This document shows positions 46,838-57,249 of a stretch of 64,000 bases of DNA, piece by piece. The notes under the pieces are model-generated. The model did not search any database, was not told the DNA's origin, and saw nothing but the letters and a program-made list of their open reading frames with translations. The stretch covers positions 21,391,802 through 21,455,801 of the forward strand of contig NC_080041.1 in assembly GCF_012489685.1 (NCBI RefSeq), given 5' to 3'. Source of the DNA: Lotus japonicus (Eukaryota > Streptophyta > Magnoliopsida > Fabales > Fabaceae). Position 1 is the stretch's first letter, and each line of letters starts with the position of its first letter. The position numbers and the translations under genes were made by a program.

Positions 46838-46900
46838 GTCGGATTCCCTTCCCTCATCAGCCGAGCTGCCGTCATCGTAGCGTTCCTCATCCTCTGAGTT

Positions 46901-48200
46901 TTAAATTTTGACTGGTGTCGACGGCATAGCTTCTACAGCCCCATCGTCATACGCTGTCGGATCCTTCTCAACCAAAACAATGCTTGATGTTCCGCTGACA
47001 TCAACATCCATAGTAAAACAGTGCAAAATTGGATGATGCATACGAACCAAAATGCGTGCAAAATCAACTCTATGACGTAACATAGTGGGAGAATCAGAAA
47101 TAATATACGTCCCTAGCATGTTCCCAACAGATGTGAAAAAGGATTCAGTCCACAAACCCAACGGTACCTGCCACAAACGAATCCAGACAAGTTGAGCCAC
47201 ACCAAATGAAAGCACAGTACAAGGCTTTACATCGTATAACTTCTGCTCTAAGTAGAAACTGCACTCTGCAATTGTCACCTCCATTTCTTCCTTAGTTTCA
47301 AATTCCAAAATAATTGCGTCTGCACCCAATGGAATCAAACGAAAATTAAACAACCCTATTTGACGGAATTGCTCCTGTAAAATTTCCACAGGCATAGACA
47401 GCAAAGTGCTTGCCGTTGCGCACCTCTGGACCCATTCTTCATCTAAATCAGCACCAAACAGACGCAACTGACATTCATTAGATTGCTTTGCAGCACCTTG
47501 CATCTGCCCAGAATCATGCTTATTTATTTGGGCAGGTTCTTGAACAATCTCCTGTTGCTTTGCTTTCGGTCTCCATACTTGCCTTTTGGTCTCAACCTTA
47601 GTTTTTCCTGATGAAGGCATCCCAGGTGATCGTGACGTTCGTTGTATATTTGCTTTCTGAACCACAAGGTAATTGCCATCTAAACGCTGACCATGGAACA
47701 TACAAATCTCCTTCTATGCCTCCTCATCACTGTTGAAATGCAAAAAACCAAAGCGAAAGCGTCGGTGGTATTTCTTTTTCTGCTGAATGAATACAGATCG
47801 GAGCTTTCCTGCTTTCTCAAAAGTTGCCCGGAATTTCTGATACGTCATCCTGTCTCCCAGACCATCCACAAAAACTGAAAAGGAATCGTGATGCTGCTTG
47901 AATCTTTGTGATTCTATGTTTACTGGTTGGCTGTTTTTTAGCTCAGAAGCGTGTCGTGGATGTGAGGACCTTTGATCTCCCCTATTATCATACAATGTCT
48001 GCTTCCAATTAGATTGATACCTCCCTGATCTGCCACCTTCATATTGCCACTGTCTTGCTCGAATCCTTCAATTTGCTGTTTGAATGTTCTGCCATTGATC
48101 ACGTTTGGATCCCCTCGAAAAATATGAACGCCGCCAGTTTTGACCCCGTTCAAAATTATTCTCCGGTTGCCCCACCCGCCGCTGCCACTGCCCCGCCAGT
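46901..48200 (-). pseudogene. LINE ORF1 N-terminal part: RRM and DUF4283
   Basis: Minus strand. At about 47715-47925 an RNA-recognition motif has RNP2-like FSVFVDGLGD and RNP1-like RFRFGFLHF. After a frame break near 47700, 266 codons to 46901 contain FNFRLIPLGADAIILEF and LWQVPLGLWTESFFTSVGN, the DUF4283 pattern. Plant LINEs with an RRM in ORF1 belong to a known lineage, and the protein binds element RNA. Several frame breaks inactivate it. Confidence 0.7.
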
Positions 48201-49094
48201 GAATCTCTCTCTACTCCCTCTCTCTCTCATTTTTTTATCATTCTTCAAAATTATGGATAGAAAATTATGTACTTTAGTTTACATTTTAATTTTATTACCT
48301 TATCATATTTATAGATTCATACAAAGAAAATAAATAAGCTTGAGCATTAGAGACTTGAGGACTTGGTGTTTGTCAAGTATAATCAAGCACTAGTAAGAAG
48401 GTACAATATTAGAGATGAGTTGGACCCTATCTCCTTGGATGACATTGATGTGAGCAATGAATGGCTAGTGGGGACGATGGAAGAGGATGGAGATGATGCT
48501 GAAAATGATAGGGTATTTCCGGATGATGACCTCACTTGGGATGTTGTTTACAAAGCTTCAGGAATTGGAGAGCCTAGTACTAACACTAGGCGAAGAACTA
48601 GAAAGGGAAAAGAGGTCCCAACTGCTGCAGATACTTCATCTAAGAAGAAGAAAGGTGCTACTGCTTCCAAGAATGGAAAAGAGCCGATTGTTATTGAAGA
48701 TGAAGAAGAAGAGATTTCAGACAATGATTTGGAGGACTCTGAAATAGAAGCTGATGGATATGTTTCACTTTCTGATGATGTGGATGATGAAAATTCTGAG
48801 GAGGAGGAAGAAGATAACGAGTAGAATTGACTTTTGTTGCATTACCTTTACTGTTTTGAGGCTTCAGTTTAAATTATGTTGTTTTAAGTATTTTTGTTAT
48901 TTGTTTTGAGCTGTTGGGCAGCCTTGAATTACTGTTTTGAGACTTGCGTTAAAATTATGTTGTTTTAAGTACTTTTGTCATCTGTTTTGAGACTTTGAGT
49001 TAAAATTATGTTGTTTTAAGTACTTTTGTCTTTTTATTTGCACAAACAGCTTGTGATAAGAGCTGTTTTTTGTATAATATTGTACTTATTTTAA

Positions 49095-49172
49095 CGGCTA
49101 TTTGCCCGCGACGCGATCCGTTAAATGAAATAGCGGATTTTGGCCTCGCCGCAATTTTCCGCGATCGCGATT
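49095..49172 (+). repeat. CG-rich subterminal region of the hAT, right
   Basis: Contains 'gcccgcgacgcgatcc', 'aatagcgga' and 'ccgcgatcgcga', counterparts of the left cluster. Confidence 0.6.
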
Positions 49173-49183
49173 TGAGAACACTG

Positions 49184-49381
49184 ATGACGAAGTAGTAAAG
49201 AAGGTCTGGGTAACTATGACCACAAAGGATTCTGCATTGTTGAAATTGATGGAGGGTACATCTGCCAGGGACAAGCCTCTAATTCCTCCAAATGCTAAGG
49301 ATTCTAATCGCATCCTGACTGAGCCAAGCGAGATTTTATTATGGGGTAGCTCCTCGGAGATGTTTTCAATTGCTCAATTGT
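49184..49381 (+). pseudogene. Unrecognised last exon, interrupted upstream by the hAT
   Basis: From the target duplication onward the frame reads DEVVKKVWVTMTTKDSALLK then LMEGTSARDKPLIPPNAKDS, NRILTEPSEILLWG, and stops at 49381. It is in frame with SGYEIFVVVVND left of the hAT. Codon usage and amino-acid texture look like a real host protein, but I do not recognise the family. A plausible 3' UTR with AATAAAACA near 49743 follows. The hAT sits in its coding sequence, so the gene is disrupted. Confidence 0.45.
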
Positions 49382-49831
49382 AGAGGATATTCAAGGTTAA
49401 GGTGTGTAGATTTTTACTGCTGAACCAGAAAAGAAGGTAAAAGGTTTTCTTCATTTGGTTTTGTTTGGTGTCGGGTATTTTATTCTTGTGGATACTAGTG
49501 TTACCACTTGTGTTCCCTAGCTATAATTGAGCGTTTGGTCTCTGAGGATTTTTTGTTATTTTCGGAGGTTTTTGTGGTGTGGAACAAACAGAGTTTTGAG
49601 TTGTTGCCTTAGCTTTTTCTTTTGGGTTGGATTCTGGATAGAATGTTTGCAAGACTTTCTTTATTTCAATCTGTTTGTAGATTGTGTACTCGTCATTTAT
49701 CATGTACATATTTTCTTTTGCTTTTTGAAGAAATGAAGAAGTAATAAAACACATATTTCATAGTTAATTATTTTTTTTGGGCCTTAGAATTTAAGCAAAA
49801 GCTTATTGCAAAAGTACACATCTAGAGATGC

Positions 49832-49876
49832 ACATTCGACAAGGGACTTTTTTTTTGGTACATTTGGACAAGGGAC
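49832..49876 (-). repeat. Tiny poly(T) insertion with 16-17-bp target duplication
   Basis: ACATTCGACAAGGGAC at 49832-49847 and ACATTTGGACAAGGGAC at 49860-49876 differ by one substitution and one indel. Between are nine T plus ggt, the complement of ACC plus poly(A). Confidence 0.55.
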
Positions 49877-50565
49877 CTGGAAAAACAATGAATTCTATGG
49901 TTTTGCCTCCATTTACCATGTTTTCTTAATCTTCAAGCATTTCGTCTCAGGAAATTAGAGCAAACAAAAAGGGAGTGTTGTAGCCTTATTTCCTTACCAT
50001 GCAACGCTCCCACTTATGGGAATTATTTGTTAAATGTAAAATCATATAGAAATCTCATATGTTACCAGAAAAAGAGAAGAGTCTGTCAATGTTTAACAAT
50101 GTCCAAGGCAAATTATATTACAAGGTTGTGGAATAATGCATTCATTAAGAGGAAAGTGTCCTTGAACTGGGAGAGAAGAGTAACTAAAAACAATAGGGTT
50201 AAGTATCATATTAATCCCTGCATTTGTGTCACCGTCTGAACTAGGTCCCTCGCCGGAAAAATTATTGTAAAAGATCCACTTGTCATCTTGTGTGTAAATT
50301 GTTTGGGGCGGGTCCTCACCGGAGCACGGAGCTCCGGCGAGTGATGATTTGGATTGCTGAATGAGATAAAAATGCTTACGTGGATTTTTAAAAATAATAA
50401 ATAAATTACACATCACAAAATTAGATAAAATTAACAAAAATAAAATTAATTAACAAAACTAACCCTAATTTAATTAACAAAAACTAATTAACCTCAATTC
50501 TTTTTTGATCAAGAACAAGAAAATTCAGTTTCAGACAAAAAAACGAACAAGAAAATTCATTGTGA

Positions 50566-51520
50566 CTATAAATCAAGCTTGTCGATGTACATTATAGATT
50601 CATACAATCTAATCCCTATACTCCCAAAAATATCAAAACTCAAATTAGTGCATGCATCTTGTTTTGAAGCCGCAATGGAGGAGATATCAACACTACTCTC
50701 ACAGGAAGATTGGAGTGATAACAAATCCAACAGTGTCTTTGAATGGGTCTCCCACTGTGTCTCCTGTAATTCATCTTCATTAATATTGAATCTTCCTCTG
50801 GTCTTCACTTTCAGGGAAAAAAAAAATCCCCTGGTTTTCAACATCATTACCAGAACCTAGAAGCACAAACCTAGAAAAACAAGCCCCTTTGTTCAAACCC
50901 AGATCCACACCCACCACCTTCAGTCACTTCTATTCATCGAATTGCAGCCAAAGGTAGATCCTTTCTTGCCCCTTCATTCAAATCCCCTTCCAATCGCAGA
51001 TCCAAAACAAGAAAAAGAAACACAATCGCAGATCCCCTCTCTCACCTTCTTCTCCTTCTCCTTCTCTCATAAACTCATATTGGGGGGTTTGAGGTTTAGG
51101 GTGGCGGTGGGGAGTGGGTGGTTTGGGTTTCGATTGGGGTGAGGTTGGGGTTAAGGGTGGCAGTGGGGAGTGGGTATGGTGGTGGTGAGGTTGAGGTGGC
51201 GTTTTCTGGAGTATGCCTTCTGGGCTCCATTGGGGAGGTGTTGTGTTGCTCTGTTACATTTGAATCTGAAAGAAGCCCAGGAAGGTGTTGACACACAATA
51301 AGAACATGCAAGAATGGTTGAAGAAGAAGGTGGTGGCTGAATTCATGGTGTGTGTGAGAGAGAATGGAGACGAGTGTGGTTATGGCTATGAGTGGTTTGA
51401 TTGGGTGGAGAGAGGAAGTTGTGTTGATGCCAGGGGATTGGAATTAGAAGATGAGGAGAAGAAGAACCCTAATTTGATTGGGAATTTGGGGGAATTGAGA
51501 TTAATTAGTTTATGTTAATT
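50566..51520. other. Interior of the Mutator-like element, gene-like but unidentified
   Basis: A minus-strand frame (50847-50566) reads RGRFNINEDELQETQWETHS and LLDLLSLQSSCESSVD. A plus-strand frame at 51305-51518 reads EWLKKKVVAEFMVCVREN and YGYEWFDWVERG. Neither matches a family I know. Capture of host gene pieces would make this a Pack-MULE, but that is inference. Confidence 0.3.
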
Positions 51521-51671
51521 AAATTAGGGTTAGTTTTGTTAATTGATTTTATTTTTGTTAATTTAATTTAATTTTCTGATGTGTAATTTATTTATTATTT
51601 TTTATTAATTTTTAAAATCCACATAAGCATTTTTATCCCAATCAGCAATCTAAATCATCACTTACCGGAGC

Positions 51672-52084
51672 ATATTAGAAATTAGGAGGCCTATACTCAA
51701 CCACAAAAGCTAGCTCAAGAGTTGAGGTTTGCACAACCCTTATAAACACTTGATTGGCCTTATCTCTAGCCAATGTGGGACTTCTAACACACCCCCTCAC
51801 GTCCAGGATTGAACAGACTGGAACGTGGGAACAACAACGGGTGGCCCAAATATGGGTGGTCTCCACAACAAATGGATCTAGGATAGACTCTGATACCATA
51901 TTAGAAATCGGGAGGCCTATACTCAACCACAAAAGCTAGCTCAAGAGTTGAGGTTTGCACAACCCTTATAAACACTTGATTTGCCTTATCTCTAGCCAAT
52001 GTGGGACTTCTAACACACCCCCTCACGTCCAGGATTGAACAGACTGGAACGTGGGAACAACAACGGGTGGCCCAAATATGGGTG
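51672..52084 (-). mobile_element. Tandem TRIM remnant (LTR-internal-LTR-internal)
   Basis: Two nearly identical repeats, about 51672-51791 and 51899-52018, read on the minus strand TGTTAGAAGTCCCACATTGG... Between them is a 107-bp internal part. Next to the second repeat is the complement of 'TGGTATCAGAGTC', a tRNA-Met primer site. After the second repeat the internal sequence starts again ('caccccctcacgtccagg') and runs to 52084. Unequal recombination between LTRs would give this layout. Confidence 0.8.
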
Positions 52085-52217
52085 GGGCTCCGGTGAGGAC
52101 TCGCCCCAAACAATTTACAAACAAGAGGATCTTTTACAATAATTTTTCCGGCGAGTGACCTAGTTCAGACGGCGACACAAAGACAGGGACTAATATGATG
52201 TTTAACCCAAAACAATA

Positions 52218-52466
52218 AATCAAACTAGGAATGTTTACATTTCAACCATTTTCTTTCCCATTCTGAAAAAAATAAATGGGCTCTCAGATTTGGTATTTTC
52301 CTGGCACCTTCAGTGAGCTTGGTAGATATATCATCATCTCACTCAGCACAAAGCTATCAAATTCTTAGCTATTGAGAAAGAAGGTCCATGATTTGTTCTG
52401 TAAATTATATGTAAGCTACCCTGAATTCTGAAAGGCTTTGATTTCTATTGAAATCAGCAACACTCT
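52218..52466 (-). other. Probable 3' UTR and spacer after the membrane-protein gene
   Basis: No coding signal. The region directly downstream of the stop at 52467 on the minus strand. Confidence 0.4.
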
Positions 52467-53341
52467 TTAGTTGCTGCTTCTGCAAAAATCAGAATTTCCT
52501 GCCATGTCTACATGGATTGTGATCCTTTCATCTCTTGGAGGTTCACATGGGCATGCTGTGGCTATGAATTTTGGGATTTCATCCCCTGGCATCAACACAG
52601 GCAAGCTCTGAGCATAGTTCTGCTTCATCATCTGCACAATACAAATCCAATCTCATTAGTCTTTGCCTCACAATACAAATTCACTTAATCTAAAAATTAA
52701 ATCTTTGTTGAATTTCTATTCTTTTTAAGCTTCTTTACAATACTTAATTTCATCAATTTAACTGTTAAAATCATACACCTACAAATATTTGATTTATTTG
52801 AAACTTCGTACACATATTGCCATTAACTTATTTTTTCTCAGAATCAATTCTGATACACAAGCTACACTCAAGAAGTTCTCTCCAGAATTAATTTTGACAG
52901 TTCTCCCCAAAATCGATTTTGACATTAGGATGAGTTCTAAAATTTCTAAACATTAACTTAGTATAGTATCAATTGATGAAATGATTGAAGTTTTTTAATT
53001 TGTGTTCAAAAAAGCTATTGACATAAGTACATGTTAAAACTCTTTTACTAGGAAAATTGATCATATACATACAAATAAAATCTTGTGGTATTTGTTTGAA
53101 AAGGGGTAATGATTACCAGAACAGGAAATGCTGGTTTCTGGGGAGAGGAAGTTAAGTCTACTTGTTGCATATGAGCCTGAGAGGTGTCAGCCCCAGAAGA
53201 TGGAAACAAGGTTTTGAGCTTTTTCCAATGTAAGCAGCAGCAAAAGAAGACACATATGAAGAGCAGAGAGGCAAAGAGCAGTGCCAAACCAAGAGGCAAT
53301 TCAATGGAAACTCTGCTTGCTGCTGTGTCTTGAAGCTCCAT
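52467..53341 (-). CDS. Small single-pass membrane protein, plant-specific, function unknown
   Basis: Two exons, 53341-53117 (75 codons) and 52631-52467 (54 codons plus TAA), joined in phase 0 across a GT...AG intron of 485 bp. The 129-residue product starts MELQDTAASRVSIELPLG. It has one hydrophobic span (residues about 15-36, LGLALLFASLLFICVFFCCC) followed by basic HWKKLK. The second exon carries the family hallmark QSLPVLMPGDEIPKFIA then CPCEPP. This matches the short plant proteins often labelled hydroxyproline-rich glycoprotein family (for example the Arabidopsis At5g65660 group), from memory of the family. Neither biochemical role nor partner is known. Cys-rich juxtamembrane positions suggest S-acylation, which is inference. 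The ATG at 53341 is the first in frame. Confidence 0.85.
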
Positions 53342-53639
53342 TTTTCTTTCTCTTGTGTTGTGACTGAATTCTGATTGTGCTGGAATCAATGAAATCTCAC
53401 TGAATATTTATAAATAAGAAATGAATGGGGCTCCCTTTGCTTTCTTGGTTGTTTAGGTGGGGCATGTGGTGGGGTTTGCTTTCTAGTGGGTGGAAGAACT
53501 TTGGAAGGTGACATTTTTTATTATTGAAATCGACATGAGTTAGTGATATGTGGAGTGAGGGAAATTTGTGTTTGGTGTTAAAATGAAAACGGTTCTGCAC
53601 TTCTACATAGGGAAAGAGCACCCAATTCCTTAGAGGACA

Positions 53640-54235
53640 ACTATTAGGTATGAGGGCTCCATTATAATTGGTATCACTTAAGAGTCACTTTGATTCCTCA
53701 GCTGTAGAAAGATAATGCGTTTCATTCCTGTTAGTTGAAAATGAATCAATTTAGTCCTTAAAATATAAATTATCACAAATTTTAGTCCTTAAAAAATGAA
53801 AGTATTTATAATTGTTTTCATGTTTCCTTGACTATTTAGCCTACTTTTATGATTAAGCTAGGGATCAAAACTGACATTTAGTTTGATTTGGAATCTAAGG
53901 TATAAATTGTAATTGCAATATTCTAATCATTATTTGTTCACTTGACTATAAGGTGTTAGCCATATTCTAATCATTAGGTACTAAAAAGAGATTGAAAGAT
54001 GATGTTCATTGCTCTTATTGCATGTCTGTGACAGAATTGTTTGATAAGCAATATGGTAATTATTATATGTATTTGTGAATTTTACAATACATATGAATAT
54101 CTATAACTTGTTATAAGCTAGTTATATTAGCGTATGGATAAGCCTACCTACTTATAATTTATTTTGAGTTTATTGACTTTATTTTAATAAACTTAACAAA
54201 ATAACTTATGAATAACCGCTTTATGCGAAAAATAC
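53640..54235. other. Intergenic, no gene
   Basis: Contains 'ttagtccttaaaaatataaa' type wording (53750-53800) found at ends of legume repeats. No coding sequence. Confidence 0.35.
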
Positions 54236-54239
54236 TTTA

Positions 54240-54625
54240 TTGGAATTTAAGAAATTTAACTCTACCCACAAAATCTACCTTAAGATATGAGGATTGTCTT
54301 CTCACTTAGCCATATCTCTAGCTAATAATGTGAGACTTAACACCCCTCTCACGTCAATGACTAGTTAATGTGACTTAACATTCCCTTGCGTCTAGGACAT
54401 TTGGAAAGCGGAGATCGATGATCATGTCTATATCTCTTTCCATCATGAGATATCTTCAGAGGGCGATAGGGTAACCCAAGAATGAATTTAAGACATGTTT
54501 ATATATCATATTAGAATTGAGAGGTCTACCTTTACTCCAAAAGCTAACTCAAGAGGTGAGGTTTATCTTCTCACTTATAAGCACTTCACTAGCTAGCCAA
54601 TGTGAGACTTAAGAAACTATATTCA
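54240..54625 (-). mobile_element. Degenerate TRIM, related in style to 51672-52084
   Basis: Two diverged repeats (about 54255-54345 and 54515-54615) share 'ctaactcaagaggtgagg', 'tcttctcacttat' and 'agccaatgtgagactta'. Between is 'gtttatatatcatattagaa'. Same theme as the TRIM at 51672 but much older. Confidence 0.55.
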
Positions 54626-55250
54626 TAAGCACTTATTTCGATAGCTATAATTATGTTAGCTTGTGCTGTACATGACCAATGTGTTTGTTTGGAGGAATTA
54701 TGAAGTATACTTACAAGTTACAAATAGAGATCATTACAAAGTGATTTTTTGAATAAATCTATTTTCTTTTTCATTTATTTCTACGTGAGGCCAGGTATCT
54801 TAATGTAGTGGACAAGCTTGCCTTAATGTTGAAGATTCTAGAATATCCGGGCGGGCCTACAGGGATCAAAGATGGACCAGAGTTTGAAGGGAATTAAGTT
54901 TGCCTCTTAAGTGGGCTACTCATGGTCAAAAATAGATCCAATTAGTCCACTTCTTAAAGCAAAGCAAAAAAGATGAAATGATTTGCTATGTCCTTGTCGT
55001 GGAAATTATTGTTTATTACTTTATTATTAGCATAATATGCATTATTTTTATTTTAACATTTGACATAAAGCATTTCCTTTTACTTTTTAAAAAATGACTT
55101 TTGACTTTTAAAATTAATTCTTATAACACATTGGAAATTTTTATTTTATGTTAAGGAAAATTATTACTACTTGTTACCCAAAAAAAATTGTTTCTTTTAT
55201 CAGCGAAAAAATGTAATCTATCTTAAATATTTTTTTCTTTTATGAACAAA
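54626..55250. other. Intergenic, AT-rich, no gene
   Basis: No recognisable feature. Confidence 0.4.
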
Positions 55251-55251
55251 G

Positions 55252-55288
55252 AAACTCTTTTGTGGAACCAAAAAAAAAACTCTTTTGT
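55252..55288 (+). repeat. Tiny poly(A) insertion with 12-bp target duplication
   Basis: AAACTCTTTTGT is at 55252-55263 and 55277-55288. The 13 bp between are ggaacc plus seven A. Same ACC-poly(A) tail type as at 49848-49859. Confidence 0.6.
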
Positions 55289-55479
55289 TGTTGCCTTATT
55301 TTTGAGTAACAACATTAAGTCTACTTCTTTGTGATCACAAGTCATAACTCACAAGGGTCGTTCTTGAAACTTTACATGGAGGGGTCTTGAAACTTTACTA
55401 ATTTACTAATACAATTCCTAAAAAAATTATATCACACTATTTACAATGATTATTTAACTAACAAAAAAATTATGCTTCG

Positions 55480-55650
55480 AAAAACTAACAAAATTACAAA
55501 GAACTAAGGAACAGGAAAGTCTCGAGCTCAATTAATAGAAGGCCTATCAAAAATCATAAGACTGGTCGTAGGCGAGTGAGCTCCACTCTAAACATGCCAA
55601 TCTGCAGCATCATTCCCCTCTCGATGACTCCATGCAAGGCTAATTAATAA
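55480..55650 (-). pseudogene. LINE RNase H C-terminal scrap
   Basis: On the minus strand, ISLAWSHREGNDAADWHV resembles the last RNase H motif (h.(s)REgN..AD). Stops follow. Very short. Confidence 0.4.
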
Positions 55651-56270
55651 AAATTGATACTATAACAAAATAAGAAAAAATTTATAAGTTAAAATAAATC
55701 TTAAGTATTACATAATTCGTAAATAACTTGAGAAATAATTTATCGAATATATATATACATCATAAAAAAGTGGACAAAATTTATAGAACTTCTCAAATTT
55801 TGTAAATCAATATTGAAAAAATTAAAGTGGTGAACAATACTTTTAACCGAACAAAAACCTTTAACTATTTAATATTTTTCTTGGCGAAAGAAAACAAAGA
55901 ATTGAGTTGGAGTCCATGAGATGTCGCACTTAAAAAGGCGCATTCTTTTCGGTTACTTCTGTTTTTTCCTCATACGGGGAAGAAAAAAAGCTAGGAGGCC
56001 CAAACTGCTTTTGAGTTTGCTTCATCGCCTATAACATTTATTTAACCTTTATTTAAAATAATGTAAATGAAAAAGCTATTGTTAATTGTTATAGAACCAC
56101 ATAATTATTTTAATCAATAAATTGAATTATTACAACCGCGCTCTTAGCTTATATCAAAACACAAATTATGATAATATTCGTAGTATTTTTCTTTTTCTTT
56201 AGTATTTTTCTTTATTAATCCATGTATTCCTTTCCCTTTTTTTTTCACATGGTTGCGCAGTTACTAGTCA
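55651..56270. other. Intergenic, AT-rich, no gene
   Basis: No coding frame or clear repeat. Confidence 0.4.
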
Positions 56271-56317
56271 CCTACACGGATAATTTTTTTTTATTTAAAA
56301 AAACCCTACATGGATAA
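56271..56317. repeat. Tiny A/T insertion with 13-bp imperfect duplication
   Basis: CCTACACGGATAA (56271-56283) and CCTACATGGATAA (56305-56317) differ at one base. The 21 bp between are T9-A-T3-A7-C. Strand ambiguous. Confidence 0.45.
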
Positions 56318-56757
56318 AAAAAACATGCATGTGTTTTGCGAATGTGATGAGTTTGTGGTAGAAAAAAAATGAAAAATACAAGTTTATTAATAGCTTATTT
56401 TTGCTATCTTCCTTATTTTCTTTCCTTCTCTCATGGTGTCTATACCCAAAATAGGTTCACTAAGAATAATTATTTGTCCACACTTCAAAAATGATGTGAA
56501 AAGAGGTGGAGATGAGAGAGATCAAAAGAAAAGAAAAACTAAGAAAAAAAATATAAAATGAGATAGAAATAAAAATAAAGGAAAATGAAGTATATAAAAA
56601 ATGAGATGTAAATATATCATTATTAATTCACCAATAACTTTTTGAACCACAATAAAGCTACAACCTATACTATCACGCCAAAGCTTTCATAATTCATAGT
56701 GCTATTGTGTAGTGTTTGTTGTCACACAAGCCCACATAACTTTTTAGGGTCGGGTTA

Positions 56758-57123
56758 ACAGTGACGGATGCACGTTGACAAGCATGAGGGCAAGTGCCCT
56801 CACTTGAATATAGAAAATTGCATTAGAAAAAAATTTGAGTAGTAAAAGTATGTGGTTTTTTATGATTTCTTTGATAAAAATTGCTCTCATTTATGTCCCA
56901 CATTGCTAAATGCCCTCACTTGTGTCCCACATTGCTAAATGTCCTCACTTGAGTAATAAAAGTATGTGGTTTTTAGTGGCCCCTTTGGTAAAAAAATGTC
57001 TTCACTTGTGTCTCCTTTGGTAAAAAAAATGTCATCACTTCAAATAATATATGTTAATTTTTTTATTACGAATTTATATGTATATATTGCCCTCACTACA
57101 TAAAATTTCTGAATCCGTCACTA
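56758..57123. mobile_element. hAT-like MITE, 366 bp
   Basis: Inverted ends aCAGTGACGGATgCA and tAGTGACGGATtCA. A 7-8-bp duplication around GTCGGGT lies at 56749-56755 and 57124-57130. The interior has tandem words such as 'gtcccacattgctaaatg' and 'ccctcacttg'. Confidence 0.65.
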
Positions 57124-57190
57124 GTCGGGTAGCTTTTCCTAGAGTGAGTCGTCCATTCTAACTAGTACAGTATAACTTAATGTGCCTAGA

Positions 57191-57196
<6 letters not shown>

Positions 57197-57245
<49 letters not shown>
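57197..57245 (+). repeat. (TA)n microsatellite
   Basis: About 24 uninterrupted TA units. Confidence 0.95.

Positions 57246-57249
<4 letters not shown>

Larger units (their letters stand above)
44420..48271 (-). mobile_element. LINE in the last intron of the hAT gene, RT deleted
   Basis: A 16-bp duplication, CTTTAGTTTACATTTT, lies at 44404-44419 and 48272-48287. Poly(T) at 44420 marks the 3' end of a minus-strand element. From the 5' end it has an ORF1 with RRM and DUF4283, a GRPRK-like module, and the ORF2 endonuclease to about 45294. A CAACAG-rich simple repeat (44840-45063) and a 3' tail follow. The reverse transcriptase and RNase H are gone: an internal deletion, not 5' truncation. Confidence 0.85.
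42243..48824 (+). pseudogene. hAT transposase: BED finger, DUF659, hATC dimerisation
   Basis: Coding blocks are 42243-43596, 43703-44114, 44213-44331 and 48315-48824, with GT...AG introns. The BED zinc finger is at the start (CNFCGKMAKGGITRMKEHL, plus CPKC). DUF659 follows (SDAWTDRKQRSIINFMVN, VQVITDNGSNY, YWTPCAAHCIDLMLEDI). The hATC dimerisation region reads WWRMYRQSTPNL then LTCSASGCERNWSVFEQ. The tail is EDLVFVKYNQALVRRYN with an acidic C-terminus. Breaks: a frameshift at about 42957, another at about 43455, and an in-frame TAG just after 48340 in KLEH*RLEDL. The normal role is cut-and-paste transposition in the nucleus. The intact TIRs with a broken gene mean the copy would need a transposase from elsewhere. 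Confidence 0.85.
41306..49183 (+). mobile_element. BED-finger hAT transposon carrying a nested LINE
   Basis: Ends CAGTGTTgTtAAAT (41306) and, inverted, CAGTGTTcTcAAAT (49183) match at 12 of 14 positions. The 8-bp target duplication is ATGACAAA (41298-41305) and ATGACGAA (49184-49191), with one difference. Both define a hAT element of 7,878 bp, or about 4.0 kb without the 3,852-bp LINE. The transposase gene inside is spliced and has frameshifts and a stop. Both subterminal regions are rich in 'gcgatcgcg' and 'atagcgg' words. Confidence 0.85.
50196..52208. mobile_element. Mutator-like element (possible Pack-MULE)
   Basis: A perfect 9-bp duplication, AAAACAATA, lies at 50187-50195 and 52209-52217. 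Long terminal inverted repeats begin GGGTTAAGTATCATATTA and extend about 310 bp through 'gtctgaactaggtc' and 'actaaccctaatttaatt'. The right arm is split by a TRIM remnant at 51672-52084. There is no transposase. The 1-kb interior contains gene-like but unidentified frames (e.g. minus strand 50847-50566). Confidence 0.85.
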
